Assembly (NCBI RefSeq): GCF_036417845.1
Contig: NC_089979.1
Coordinates: 27,655,958 to 27,719,957, forward strand
Direction of reading: 5' to 3'
Length of the DNA: 64,000 nucleotides
Source: Apteryx mantelli
Taxonomy: Eukaryota > Chordata > Aves > Apterygiformes > Apterygidae
Shown here: one piece after another, positions 1-11,480 of the stretch
Numbering within the stretch: position 1 is the first letter of the stretch
Layout: every line of letters starts with the position of its first letter
Notes under the pieces: model-generated
Database searches by the model: none
What the model saw: only the letters and a program-made list of their open reading frames with translations
What the model was told of the DNA's origin: nothing
Made by a program: the position numbers and the translations under genes

Positions 1-684
1 ACTTACCCTGTGTTAGCTTTCGTTCATTAAGATGATGCTGACAGTGTGATTCCCAGACCTGCATCTTCATCCATGTTCAGAGGCTGTGTCTACACTAGCA
101 AGTAATTGGTGTTACAGGAGTGGGTCACTAGATGAAGTTGCTAACATGCTCGCTATCTCTCCAGTGCATGAGCTTGAGGAGTTTTACTCTAATCTGTATT
201 TAGGCCAGTCTCCTGGATTGAACATCCTGATGTTTGAAGCTGGCCTAAGGAAGGCTATTTTGCAGGTCTTTCTATCAACTGCAGACCTCTCTGGGAAATG
301 CTATGCTATCCTGTTGTTGTCTCCTGCAGATGGTGACAGCACATTGCGGTCCCCTCCACCACTGCCTGCATGGTGCCTCGTGTAGCTACAAGCCCTGGTG
401 GTTTCTGAGGCTCATTGTGCTGCTGCTCCTCAAACTCCCTCTTCTCCACACACACATGTTCCGAGTGTGGTCACTGGCTAAACTAAGGTACTGTATGTGT
501 GGAGTGATAGGCTTAGTCCTGTGGCTGCAGCTTGCTCCTGGAGGACACCCATGAATGAATGGGTTCATGCCTGCCTTCCTAAATGTCTTTATGTAGAGGA
601 GGAAAGCATGGACAGAGCTATTATTGCATCTAGGACTGCTTTTTCTTGATTGATAGGAGGGTCAGGGCCTGGGAGCTGAGCTCA
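1..684. other. Unassigned DNA upstream of the Harbinger relic
   Basis: No gene is recognised here. A leucine-rich reading of the plus strand around 400-480 could be the decayed 5' part of the same transposon as the HARBI1-like relic that follows, because related reptile elements carry a leucine-rich segment upstream of the nuclease domain. That link is inference and weak. No FZD6 exon was found. Confidence 0.3.
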
Positions 685-1410
685 AACTGCTGGTGGGAAC
701 ACATCAACCTTGGAGTGGGGGACAGTGGGTACAAAGCTTTCAGATATAGAAAGGTGTATTTGAAGCTGGTGTTTGTGCAATGACAGTGAAGTGTAAGGAC
801 ACAATTTCAAGAGTGTGTCTGTACTTTTAAGGAAGTGGCTATTGCCCTGTGGAACCTCATGACCCTTGACTTCTGGTTAGCAGCAAAGCGGTTTAGGGAG
901 GACAAGTCTACTGAGGGTGATATAGTGATCAAGATCTTGAAGGTCATCCTCCAAACTATCTTCCTTTGAATAATACAGGCAGACAAAATCATCCAGGCCT
1001 TTGCTGTCAGTGGGTTGTGAAACTGTGTGGGAGCTGTTAACAAGATGCTTATTCACATCCAGTGCATGGCCCATGGCAGCTCTGACAACAGCTACGTGAT
1101 TGCTGTGCAGGTCTTGGTGAACTACCCAGGTAGATTCATGACCATCTTAGCAGGGTTTATAATGCCTTCTACAGCTCTAGCCAAAGAATCAAAGATGATT
1201 GTCACACCATCTTTCTCAAGAGGCCATTGCAGTGTTAAGGTGCCTTTGTGCAACAGTGAGATGCTGTTCATCTTCTGTGCTGCATGCGTCGTGAGGCTGT
1301 ATCCTGGCTGTGATGGAGCCCATGCCCTTATTGCATGCAGTGGGGGAGCGGAGTGTGCCTGATCTTCCAGCTGCAAGACGGTTGTGGGTGTTCAGGATGG
1401 CACTGGGGTA
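685..1410 (+). pseudogene. Decayed PIF/Harbinger (HARBI1-like) transposase relic
   Basis: Plus-strand frames, with stops and frame shifts between them, recover blocks of the HARBI1-like nuclease family in the right order. Near 690-765 the reading WWEHINLG...YKAFRYRK resembles the family's WW(D/E)..DD.QW.NFRM block. At 838-867 the reading VAIALWNLMTLDFW matches VAIALWKLATPD. At 1009-1056 NCVGAVNKMLIHI matches the catalytic NCGGAIDGTHIPI block, with the Asp replaced. At 1111-1190 LVNYPGRFMTI...A resembles LVDHQGRFT.I.VGW. Near 1372 CKTVV resembles CRMVVE. The catalytic DDE residues are not preserved and several stops interrupt the frame, so it is dead. It is either an old insertion or a relic of a domesticated copy. 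No terminal inverted repeats were identified. Confidence 0.7.
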
Positions 1411-3727
1411 CAGGATGCTCTCTGTGTCTTCAGTTATGAAGGACCACAAACAACTGAACGTCCGGGAAAGGAGCACATGGGATAGAGGATGTGGTCAAAT
1501 ATCAATGCTTTTTTCCAGTGTGGCAAATGCAATGATTAAATATGATGATTCCTAAAACTTTTCTTCTGTCGTCTCTCTAACTCTCTACTCCATTCCAGAG
1601 GAGGGGGTAGGAGTGTCTGACCACAAAGCTTGCGTTCTCATTTATTTGTTGGCTGTTGATTCACCATCTCTTTTGGGCAAACATAGCTACTTTGTCTTCC
1701 CTTGCCCCTTGACTTTTTGGACCTTTTCTGTGTATTGTATGTAGCTGTGATTGCTGTCTCCACAACAGCAATTTATTTGCCTGAGGAGAAGATGCAGACA
1801 GATGTCTGCCCTCTTCTCCTGAACTGTATGCAGGAGACGAACGAAGATTTGCTTGCTTTCAGTTTTGCTAGTAGATGACAGAAGAGCGGTAGGCAGGGGA
1901 GCACGCTAAGGGCTATGTAAGCAGCTATTGTGACTGAGAGGAGACAGACTCCCTCAGCTGTAGAGGGATGTGGGGCAGGCCTGGATAGTTGGGCTCTGCA
2001 GGACAGAAAAGATGCCATCTCGACAAAGAAATCTTCTCTTTTCCCTCCCTGCGGTGAAATGAGAACTTCCTGGGAAAAATCATCCAATCTTCCCTGTGCT
2101 TAGGCTTTTGGTGGATGAATTTCATTTGGAGAATAACCACATCCTTTCTGCTTTGGCCCATGCTATATTCCCGCAGGGGCTGCAAGCCAGATTTCTTCAG
2201 TACCAGAAGGTACTGTCACTCTCCTGTTCACAAAGGACTTAGTGGCCAAACTCTCTACACGCTTATCCTGCATGCAAAAGTTGAAAGCAGCTGTTCAGAG
2301 AGGGACTGCCTCCTGCCAACCTTATGATGGCTTTAGCAATACCCTGCAACCCAGACTCCCTGTTGCAGCTCCCTACAACTTCGCAGCAGATAACACTCTT
2401 GCTAGGAAGGTGCAACCTTTTAAGAAAAGCTCAGAAATCCAACCGGAGAGAAGAAGCCTGGAGCTACAGACAGAGCTTCATACTCTGAAGGTTAACATAG
2501 CTCATAACTCACAGGGTGAATGGGAAGGGGAAAAGGTGACCTAGAGCTTTTGGAACAGGAGAAATAGGAAAGAGAATGGGAGGGCACTATGGCCAACAAA
2601 ACAAATATTTCCCGTGCTGGCTCCCTCTGGGCTAGTTATAAGGAAAAATTGGCTAGTGCAGAGCATTCAGGATTGGGGAGAACAGGAGAGATCCCAACAG
2701 CCACCTACAGCATGCTGCCTCGCAGCCTTGCTTGGGTGCTTAGGGTGTTTGGATAGGGGGTGCAGAGCAGACACTGAGGAGGGGTGTCCTACCCCAGGGG
2801 TGACCTTCCAGGGCATAAGCTGCCTCCCACCTGCTGCAGTCTAGGACTGGGATGCCGGGGGAAGGGGAGAAAGAAGAGGTGGCCTTTGCATCCTTCTCTT
2901 CATCAGGGCATCTGTGAAGGAGAGGAGAGCACATGTGAGTCCTCAACTGCCTGTGAGGTTACAGTGCAAATAGTCTTGCTTGTGGCCATCCCCAGAGTAA
3001 ATAAAAGCTAAACGAAAGTAACTTAATTAAGGTGCATACATATGTCTACAGAGCAAAATCTGTAGCTACTCAGGTTAGAATTGCTTTAGACATTTTATCT
3101 TCATAGAAATAAAGCAATAACTGAACAAAAATATCAGAAAATAAAGATACATTTCTGTGAAAGATCAGAACTATTTTCCCACAAATACTTAAGAATAAAC
3201 ATCACTTTTTAAAAGAGATTTTATATTATTTTTTCAAATCTTAAGCACTACTTCTCCTATTACAGTAATATAATGATCTGTTCTTTTGAATTGACTAATT
3301 TAATATTTTCAAAATGTAGCAAAGATAATAGTTACATGAGAAGTGAATTTGAAGTGGAAGGCTTGGTTTTGTGTTTTGCGCCCCCACTGTGTTTATAAAG
3401 GATCTTCCCAGAAGTAGTGATTTTACAGAAAATTACTCTAGATGCCAATTTACAGCAGGTGGTGAATGCTAAGTCTATAAAAAGTTCACGACATGGTCAA
3501 AGCTTCCCAAAAGCAAACAAAGCAAGGTCGCCGTGAAATCTTCCATTGTTCTTTTCAGCCGCCTCTGGTCTGTGACTCAGACGTTCAGATGGTTCATTCG
3601 TAGTGTTCTGTTGGACTTCTGGTTTGTGCTCTGGTATGACTAAGAATTCATTCAGAAGATCCAGTCCTGCCTGGTGAACTGTGTACATGACAGAAGTGAC
3701 TTGTACCAATTTTATGAGGGCTAAGTA
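1411..3727. other. Unassigned non-coding DNA
   Basis: No exon, repeat family or RNA gene was recognised. The GC-richer part (about 1800-2950) has several overlapping short open frames on both strands but none resembles a known protein. It may include the 3' part of the Harbinger element, which is not demonstrable by eye. From about 3000 onward the DNA is AT-rich. Confidence 0.4.
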
Positions 3728-3790
3728 GGTTAATCTATTTGAACTTTAATAAAGCATTTGATATACTGCTACATCAAAATTATTAATACT
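3728..3790 (+). mobile_element. Sliver of ancient CR1/L3-type LINE reverse transcriptase
   Basis: The reading LNFNKAFDILLH at about 3735-3770 matches the LINE palm-domain block [13 protein letters not shown] of the CR1 clade. Little else of the element is recognisable on either side, so this is a small, old fragment. Confidence 0.45.
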
Positions 3791-6700
3791 AACAACTTCT
3801 GTAAATTTTCACTAAACATTCATTTTATTATGTAATGTGACAGACAGCCAAAGTCAGGCATGCACAAGTCAGATGAGTTGACTGAATTGTTAAATTTAAA
3901 GCCTGTCAGCTTGCATTTGTCCCCCTCACCACATGCAGTTCTTGCCTCTGTCTTCTGAGTTTAGTGTCTCCAGCTGGTGCTGCTTAGCTGGCTGTACACT
4001 GAGGCACTGACACGCTACATTGCTGACCAGGAGACAAGTTCATATTGAACCATGTGAATTGTTGTGAGTTATGGGCAAGAAAATCCTTAAATTCCAACTG
4101 ATGTGAAAAATCTGATAATTTTGCAATGGTGAAGGGACGTTGAATGTACTGGTGTTCATCCAATATTAGCATGGCTTGGTCTTATTAGAAAAGGGAAGGT
4201 GAATATCTTATGGGGGAGAGGAAGAGTTGTCCCTTCCGGGCTAAGTTAACAGTGACAGGAGAATCTCTTAATTTTAAATTATATGGTTTTCTGGCCCAGG
4301 AATGACTCTTGATCTTCTGTTTTGGTACTATACCACTTTATTTAAAACACTTAAATATTCAGTGGAGCAGGTTCCCCAGTTTCTCTCAGGTGAGCGTACC
4401 AGTTACTAAGCTATGGATTCATGCTGTCTTTTTTTAGATTGCTGATATTTTTGTTTTATAGCATGGCAAAGGAGGTAACTGACTGTGGATCCCTGCAAAT
4501 TCTGAGAGGAGGTCCATTGAATAAACACTGCGGTGCAGCTTGGAGTTAGTAGCATCATTCTTGGACATATGTAGGATTTGATTCCTGTTCCTCTTGGGCA
4601 TTTTCTTTTGATTGTGAGGTTGTCTGCCAGGTTCCTGAATTCTATTAATGTCAGTCTCAGGTGCCTCTCTTTGTGGACATTGCATAGAAAAACTGCTTTG
4701 GGGATTTTGCTAAGTGCCTCAGAGTTGGCAACCTCAAGTTACTGTTGCAATATCTAATCCCTTTTGTGGATTTAGCTCTTGATTTCTCTATCTGGTGTCC
4801 CAAAAGATTGAGAGAAGATTGAGACGATCAATCCGGTAATGGCTGAGATTTTCCTGATTTAGTTAGTGCGAAGTAAGCGTAGAAGAGCGCATGCTGCAGG
4901 GTTAGTATTCTCTTATCCTCTGTCTGGGCTGTGCTATTCTGCTAAAACGGAGCTCTGCGCTCACAGAGTCAGGAAAACATGAGCCTGGTCTGACTGTTTT
5001 GGGCCCAGAACAGTAACTACTTCTGCTGTAATTCCCTCCAAATGGGGAGCCTTCGTCTAGATAACAGGTAATCTACCAGCTATATTAATGACATTCTTCT
5101 AAACTGTATTCTACACAAAATGTTCAGTAATAAATCCATTTACTATTGTAGTAAATGGCAGATACTTCAAGTATTTAAGATTGAAGATTTTTGTGCTGCC
5201 ACAGTCCAGATATAATGAAGCTCCCATATGAGTAGTCTAGACTTCAGAGGTTTGAGGGCCAACAGTATTCTTTAGTTTTGTAACTCATATTTGTCTGTAT
5301 AATATACATGGAGATAAAACCATATGTAATTGAAAGCATTGCATAAATATTTCAGTTCTGTAATGCTCAGTAAAAAATCTCTTTTTTTTTTTTGAATAGT
5401 AAATTGTAGAGGCTGTAATATGATCTATAATTTAGGTCAAGCTATAATTTAGGTTAGAACCACAAAATGCCATGAATTTTGCTAATAAGCCATTTTGAAA
5501 AGTATTTCAATACTTATACTTTAGTTTGTTTCACCAAAACTTCTCTTACTGAGATGTTGTATTCCTGTTTGTTTTGTTTCTAAACTTTTTATAGTTTAAA
5601 AATATGGGTGTATATATATATTATCTTTATTTTGTATTTAAGAAATATGTAAAGGGGAGACAGGGTCATGGGTTATTTTACCTTAAATTCTGTAGTTGCT
5701 AGTACATGAAAAACACTCCAGAGCCCATAGAAGTAAATAGCCTGCTTTATCTGTGTGTGTGTGTGTGTGTGTTTTCTGTACTTTTGGTGCTAAAATGGTA
5801 TGTTGAGTGCTCAGCTGTTGATCTTTTTTTAGTGAATGTTGAGTGCTTAGCAGTCCTACAGGCATTTGAAAACTTTCCCCCATGTGCCTTGGCCTTACAC
5901 TGTTTGAAATTCTGATTAATTCTCTCATGAACTTTGAACAGCTAGTTTGAAGGTTCGCAACACGAAATACAGTAAAGTACATTGCACAGGTGCAGCAATG
6001 AATGATGGGAAAGAGTTTGCAGATACTCTAATTGTTTAATTGCAAATATATTGAATGTTTAGATGATGAGTAATTCAGTTTATTGAACAGTTGCACAGGC
6101 TAAGAGGTCTGAACTGATGACTGACCAGTTTCGCTTGAGCCCAGTGATGAAGTCTGGCCCCCAGTCCACACGCCATGGGCACCTGACCTGCTTGCCTGCC
6201 GCTCCTGAACCACTGGAGTTTACAGCACAGTAGTTCTAAGATTTGCTGACATCTGACTTTGTAAACTCTTCACTGTTCTCCTTGTAGACTATGGTGCTTC
6301 AAGTGGTGACTGGCCGGCAGCTCCCACATCCGTATGACAGTGGAAGGAGCAGACTGCTGGGACCAGTTAAGCTTTCCAGCCATTCCGAGTCAGACTGTCC
6401 CCACACTTCCTTCAGAGCCCTAATTCACTAAAATAATGTTTTGTCTTTGAAGGTCCAGGTGCATGGTTTGCATTTATTCTTCAGCTGAAGGACAAAGATC
6501 AAAGCTGACGTCTTTGTAAACTTCTTTCATTGTGGAAGAGCATTGTTTGAGCCGCTTGCTTGTTTGCTACATTTTTCCTTTGTTTTTTTTTCAGCAACTT
6601 GAACTCCAGATTGTCCTTGGGTAGGAAACGTAAACTATTTGCCTTTTAAACTACTGGAGCGACTTACTTTCTTTTCTGATAAAAGATTTTATTTCGTCTT

Positions 6701-9700
6701 TATAACCTCTGAACTGATTAAATTTAGAAAAAGTTTTACAAGGTTTTAAATTAAGCATGATTTATATTTTGCCTTAATTCTATTTTACAATCTGCAGAAA
6801 GTAATGCTGCTTTATTTATTTTAATAAGCTGCTTTTAAACATCAAATTTGGGTTCTGTAAATGGTTTTCTTTTGGCACTATCAAATTAGCATACCCTAAT
6901 GATGCATATTAAATTCATTTATATTCATATCTAAATTATTTTATTCCTGACAATGAATTTTAGTCCTGAAAAACTTTTGTTTTACGGGAGTTACTGTTAT
7001 CATTTTGACTGAGGTTAGAAAATATAGGTTATGACTAATATTTGCTGCTGCTGTCAGCAAATACTGGCTATTACCCACAGCTCAGATACTGGCATGGAGT
7101 GTTTGGGCCCTCCCTAAGTTAGTGCTAAATTAGCGGATTTGTTATACCATCTTCACTGGTGGCTTAAAGAAGGATGGTTGACATTGCACTGAAGTTGATG
7201 AGCTGCAGGCACATTTCTGTTTTGTAGCTCTGCTGTGGAAGTGGTAAGTTCTAGTAGACGTATAGCAGCAAGATACTGTCACTTAAACTGCCCCAGCCTC
7301 CTGTAAGATAAGTATTTTTCTAAATCTTTACATATCAACTTAAAAATGTCTTTAACTTGCCCTTAATCTAAATCCATCAGTATAACTTCCAATAAGAAGC
7401 AGCTAGTCTTTTCTCAACCCTGCTTTAAACTTTATCTAACTTGAAAATTTCATCCTTCATTTAGTGTCAAGTGTTAGTACATTGATTTATCATGACTTAA
7501 TTGTGCATGAATTAGAAGTCAGTGATTCTTGGCAGCTGATTCACTGTGTGGCCATGAGCAATTACCACCCTTGCCAGCCCGTCTGGGAGTTGCATTAGTC
7601 TTCCTGGGTATGATACTAATCTCATTTGCATGGAGTCCAAAATAACTCTATTGAAACAATAGTGTGGGAGTAAATCAACCATGCTCTACTTATTTTGCTA
7701 TTTTTAATTGAGACAGATAATCTTTATAAAGGTGGCTAAGGATATTGTGAAGATTAATTGTTGATAGAGCTCTGTGAGTATAAAGAGTAATTACTGCCTA
7801 TTCTTTTGACACCACAGCATTTATATACACAGTGGTTGAAGGTGGCCATATTTCCCACGTATCACATATGAAAGTGTATGTGTGAAATGTGTTTAGGTTG
7901 TGAGGTTATACTCTAATTCTAGAATGACACTGGACAATATTCATGTTTGCCTCTGGCACTAACTTCCTTAACAAAGACCTTTAGGTGAGGTCTTATTTCC
8001 TGTAAAGCAGGTAAACAGTTTCATGAATAAGAACACATATCTTTAATATAGACAGGAATTTGGGGTACACAGTTTAGTGTAATTGTAGAAATTCAGATTT
8101 AATCCCATCTTTGCTTCCAAAATTGAAATATGCAGTTATATAAAGTAACAAGGATAAAATGTTATTGTTTTAGGTCACAAGATTTGTATCAAACCATGAA
8201 ACAAGTACCACTGCTTAACACTAAAACAATTAGTGTCTCTCATTGTTTAACCTTGTTAGTGAACCTCACTCAGTGTAAACTAAGTGTTAAAGCTAAATGT
8301 TTTAACTTAGTAGCTCAGTAACTTGGTAGCTATACCTGAGTGGTTAAGAGAATTGATTCTTACTGTGTTGCATCACCAGCTCCCAAATAGCTGAACAAAG
8401 GTTCTTCTCTGCATATCTCAGCAGATATTTACTGTCTTTTCCCAGTCAAGGTTTGCCATAGTTGATTGTAGCAAAGACCTCTATATCTTCACCCATTGTT
8501 CTATGGCATTAATTAACAGAGTCTAGGAGAACACTTTAAGCTTATATGTTTTGAGATGTATTCATTTTTAACCCTAGTGACATCTAATCATCTTTGGTAA
8601 TACTTTTCTCCAGGGAAAAGCAGAGATGAGGGAGACCAAAGTCATCCGCACTCTCTTTCTAGAACAGTGACCTTGTTTCTGTTGTGTCCTGAACTTCTAA
8701 CTCTGCTAAGCAAAAAACAGAAGAAACTGGCTGATCGTGAGATTCACATGTAGCTCTACTTTACAATTCATTTGCTGTCAAAGCAAGTTTAAGAGATTCT
8801 GTTTGCACCTAGCCATTTATTCCCTACTCGGCACAAGTTTTCTCACTTCTCTCAGTTGTGTCATCGCAATTGCTTGCAGGGCCACACCATAAACTGCACC
8901 AGCGAAATAGTCTGGCTTTGCCTCTGCAGAGAATACAACCTGCGATTACTTCCTGAAAGAATCTGAGGTTTACTAAGTTAGGTGTTGGTGTTTCGTTCAG
9001 TGCTGAGGGTATTTCTCGCTGGCTGGCACTGCTGTTCTTTCCTGTGACTGTCCTTACTCACAGTCCCCTGTGACTAGGTGCATGCTTTGGGGTGGTGGGG
9101 GGTAAGTTTGGCCAGTTTTGTGCTGGGGGAGGTTTCTATACGGTGCCTGTGGTCCCCTCATACTCTGCCCCAACAATGCTCTGGAACGGCTCGTGTTGCG
9201 CTGGACTCAGTAGGTAGGTTATTATTGTAGTATGTTGTTAGTGTATTCTAGCTTGCCTGGGTTTTGGTTCTGTTGGCAAGAAGGAGAAGATAGGAATTTT
9301 TATTTTAGGGCTTCCACTGGCTATGTGAGGCTCCATTTGTGGTTTTAAAACAGCCTGGTTTTACTCTATTTTAGCACTGCCATCACCAAGTGTGCAGATG
9401 TTTGCGTCTGTCCTTCCTGGGATAGCAGTGCTTGCTTAATGAGATATGCCAAGTGCCTTGCTTTCCTGGAAAAGCCTCCTGTTCCATGCAGTCGTGCCAC
9501 CTGCAAGTCCTGAGCTTCCTAATTAGGAGAGGACTGTGATACTTGATTCTAGATTTAGCAGTTTGATGAATCCATGAGTTTAATCTCAGATTTGGATGCT
9601 CAAGACATGCACATGTACATGCATGCAAGTTACTAAGATAGAAAATATTTGGTGGTTGGGACACCTGGGAAGCTGACTTGGGAGGGTAAAGTCCATGGCT

Positions 9701-10259
9701 GAGAGAGTCTGTAATGTGTGAGTGTTTGTGTAGCAGAAGGCTGGCACGTTCGTGTAACCACTTGGTGTGTCTGGAGTGAACAAAGCTGAAGGATTAGGCT
9801 GCAGGACCAGTTAAGCTCTGTGACAGGGTACCTGATACTGCAGCCTGAAGCAACTCATTCTTATTTTCAGTGAGCCTGTGGCCTCAGTTTTATGTTCTTT
9901 TTGCTCACACACTATCCAGCAGCAGAAGAGAATAGTTTTGTTTTGGGTGTTTTTATTTTAGCTTTTACAGTCCAGCAGGAAATGCAGACCTATTATTTTC
10001 TATAATGAAACATTTCCAAATTGGCTTGCTGGAAGTAAAGCCCACATTTAAAGATGCATAATTATGAACAGTGTTTTGAGCACAATTCACAACCTCTTCT
10101 GTTGCTCTTAAATGATAAAAGTAGACAATTTCTGAAAACAAATTTATATTTTGCAAATCCTATTCGCCTGTACTTGAGGCAGAGTTCTATGTTTTGTAGA
10201 GTTTTTTTGGTTGAGGGAACTCATTGCTTATAAAATCTATTGAAGTTCTCTGAGGGACT
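3791..10259. other. Unassigned AT-rich DNA upstream of FZD6 exons
   Basis: This is probably a 5' intron or upstream flank of FZD6. I see no exon, RNA gene or recognisable repeat apart from a (TG)n tract at 5752-5772 and short T runs. The first FZD6 coding exon (signal peptide and first two CRD cysteines) was looked for here by its expected protein pattern and not found. Confidence 0.4.
5752..5772. repeat. (TG)n microsatellite
   Basis: About ten uninterrupted TG dinucleotides. Confidence 0.9.
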
Positions 10260-11480
10260 CAATACATTTGTTGAAAAGGATGATTCAGCCAATTTATTAT
10301 ACTTCAGTTTTCGAAAGTATTTTGACATGGTTCATAGCCCAAGGTTTTTAAAGGAACTGTGCTGATACCCTAATGGGGTTTTTCTTTTCTGATACCTGCC
10401 TGAAAAAAAACAAGAAGAAAAGGCAGGAATAAATAACCCTTTTTTTCCCCACAATGTATAGTGTGAAATCATTAGATGATAGTGTGGTCCTATAGCAAAT
10501 AGATGACTATAGGGGTTCCCCAATCATCTGTACTGACACCTGTGGTATACAGCTAATTCATGAATGACCTGGAAAAGGGATGGATAGTGAATTTGCTTAG
10601 AATACAAAATTGACTGAAGATTTGCAGAGCAGTCTCATGATAGATGCAACTGGACAATAAAATAATAGATGAGATTTAGTGTTGGTAAATGCAGGGTAAT
10701 GAGTGTAGGGAAAAATAACTCCAACTACTCATACAAATAGGTGGGCACAGTTTTAAATTAGCTACTATCACTCAGAAAAGAATTTTTGGAGTCTCTATGG
10801 ATAGTTCTGTGGAAATGTGAAGTCAGTGTTCAAATGTAGTCAAGGCAAATAGAATGCAACATATATTATGAAAGGAATAGGAAAAAAATAAAAACAGTGT
10901 TATGCTAACATAAATTCAAAGCATGCTTACGTCTTTTTTATACACGCACACACAGATATGCACACAAAATATGCACATGAGAGAATGAAAAACTGATCAA
11001 AAGTATAGAATAGATCCTATATGAGGACAGATGGAACAGACTAAGGCTCCTAGATTAAAAAAGAGATTATTTGGGGACTATGAAAAAAGTCAATAAAACT
11101 ATGATGGCAGGTTGGCAAAATGGCATAGGAAAAGTAGTGAATAATCTGTTAACTGCTGTCAAAACATATGAACTAAGTTGCGATAACTAGGAATTACAAT
11201 AAGCCAGTAAAATACAGTATTTTCTTGCACAGTGCCTAGTTAAATTATGCAACAGAACTTTTTGCTGTAGTATTTTATAAAGAGTGTAAGCATTAATGGT
11301 TCAAAAAGGGATTAGACACATTCTTGGGAAAAAGGTCTGTTGGTGTCCTTTAAACACAATGGTCTGGATCCAACCTGCAGCTCTGAAAGCTTCCTAAGCC
11401 GTTGATTCCTGGAAGCTAGGAGATGTCTGCTCATCCCCATCTTACGCTGTGCTGCTACTAGCCATTATCAGAACAGGGTA
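10260..11480 (+). mobile_element. Ancient CR1/L3-type LINE fragment
   Basis: Collinear decayed pieces of a CR1-clade LINE lie on the plus strand. At about 10300-10345 there is a palm block (cttcagttttcgaaagta then ttgacatggtt, from DFSKAFDTV). At about 10555-10590 gaatgacctggaaaaggg is the NDLE(K/D)G segment that precedes FADD. At 10690-10760 there is the CKVMH-like segment followed by the 'ccaactactc' segment. At 10765-10850 the 'ttagctactatcactcagaaaagaatttttggagt' region corresponds to the segment encoding (L/R)DLGVIVDSS. At 11080-11160 there is the finger/3' region. Many indels separate the blocks, so it is far older than the CR1 copies at 21.6, 29.7 and 59.7 kb. The exact ends are uncertain. 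Confidence 0.65.

Noticed and set aside
8840-8990. Possible exon reading GHTINCTSEIVWLCLC in the upstream region
   Set aside because: It does not match the missing FZD6 N-terminal exon or any protein I recognise, and it ends in a stop after about 30 codons.
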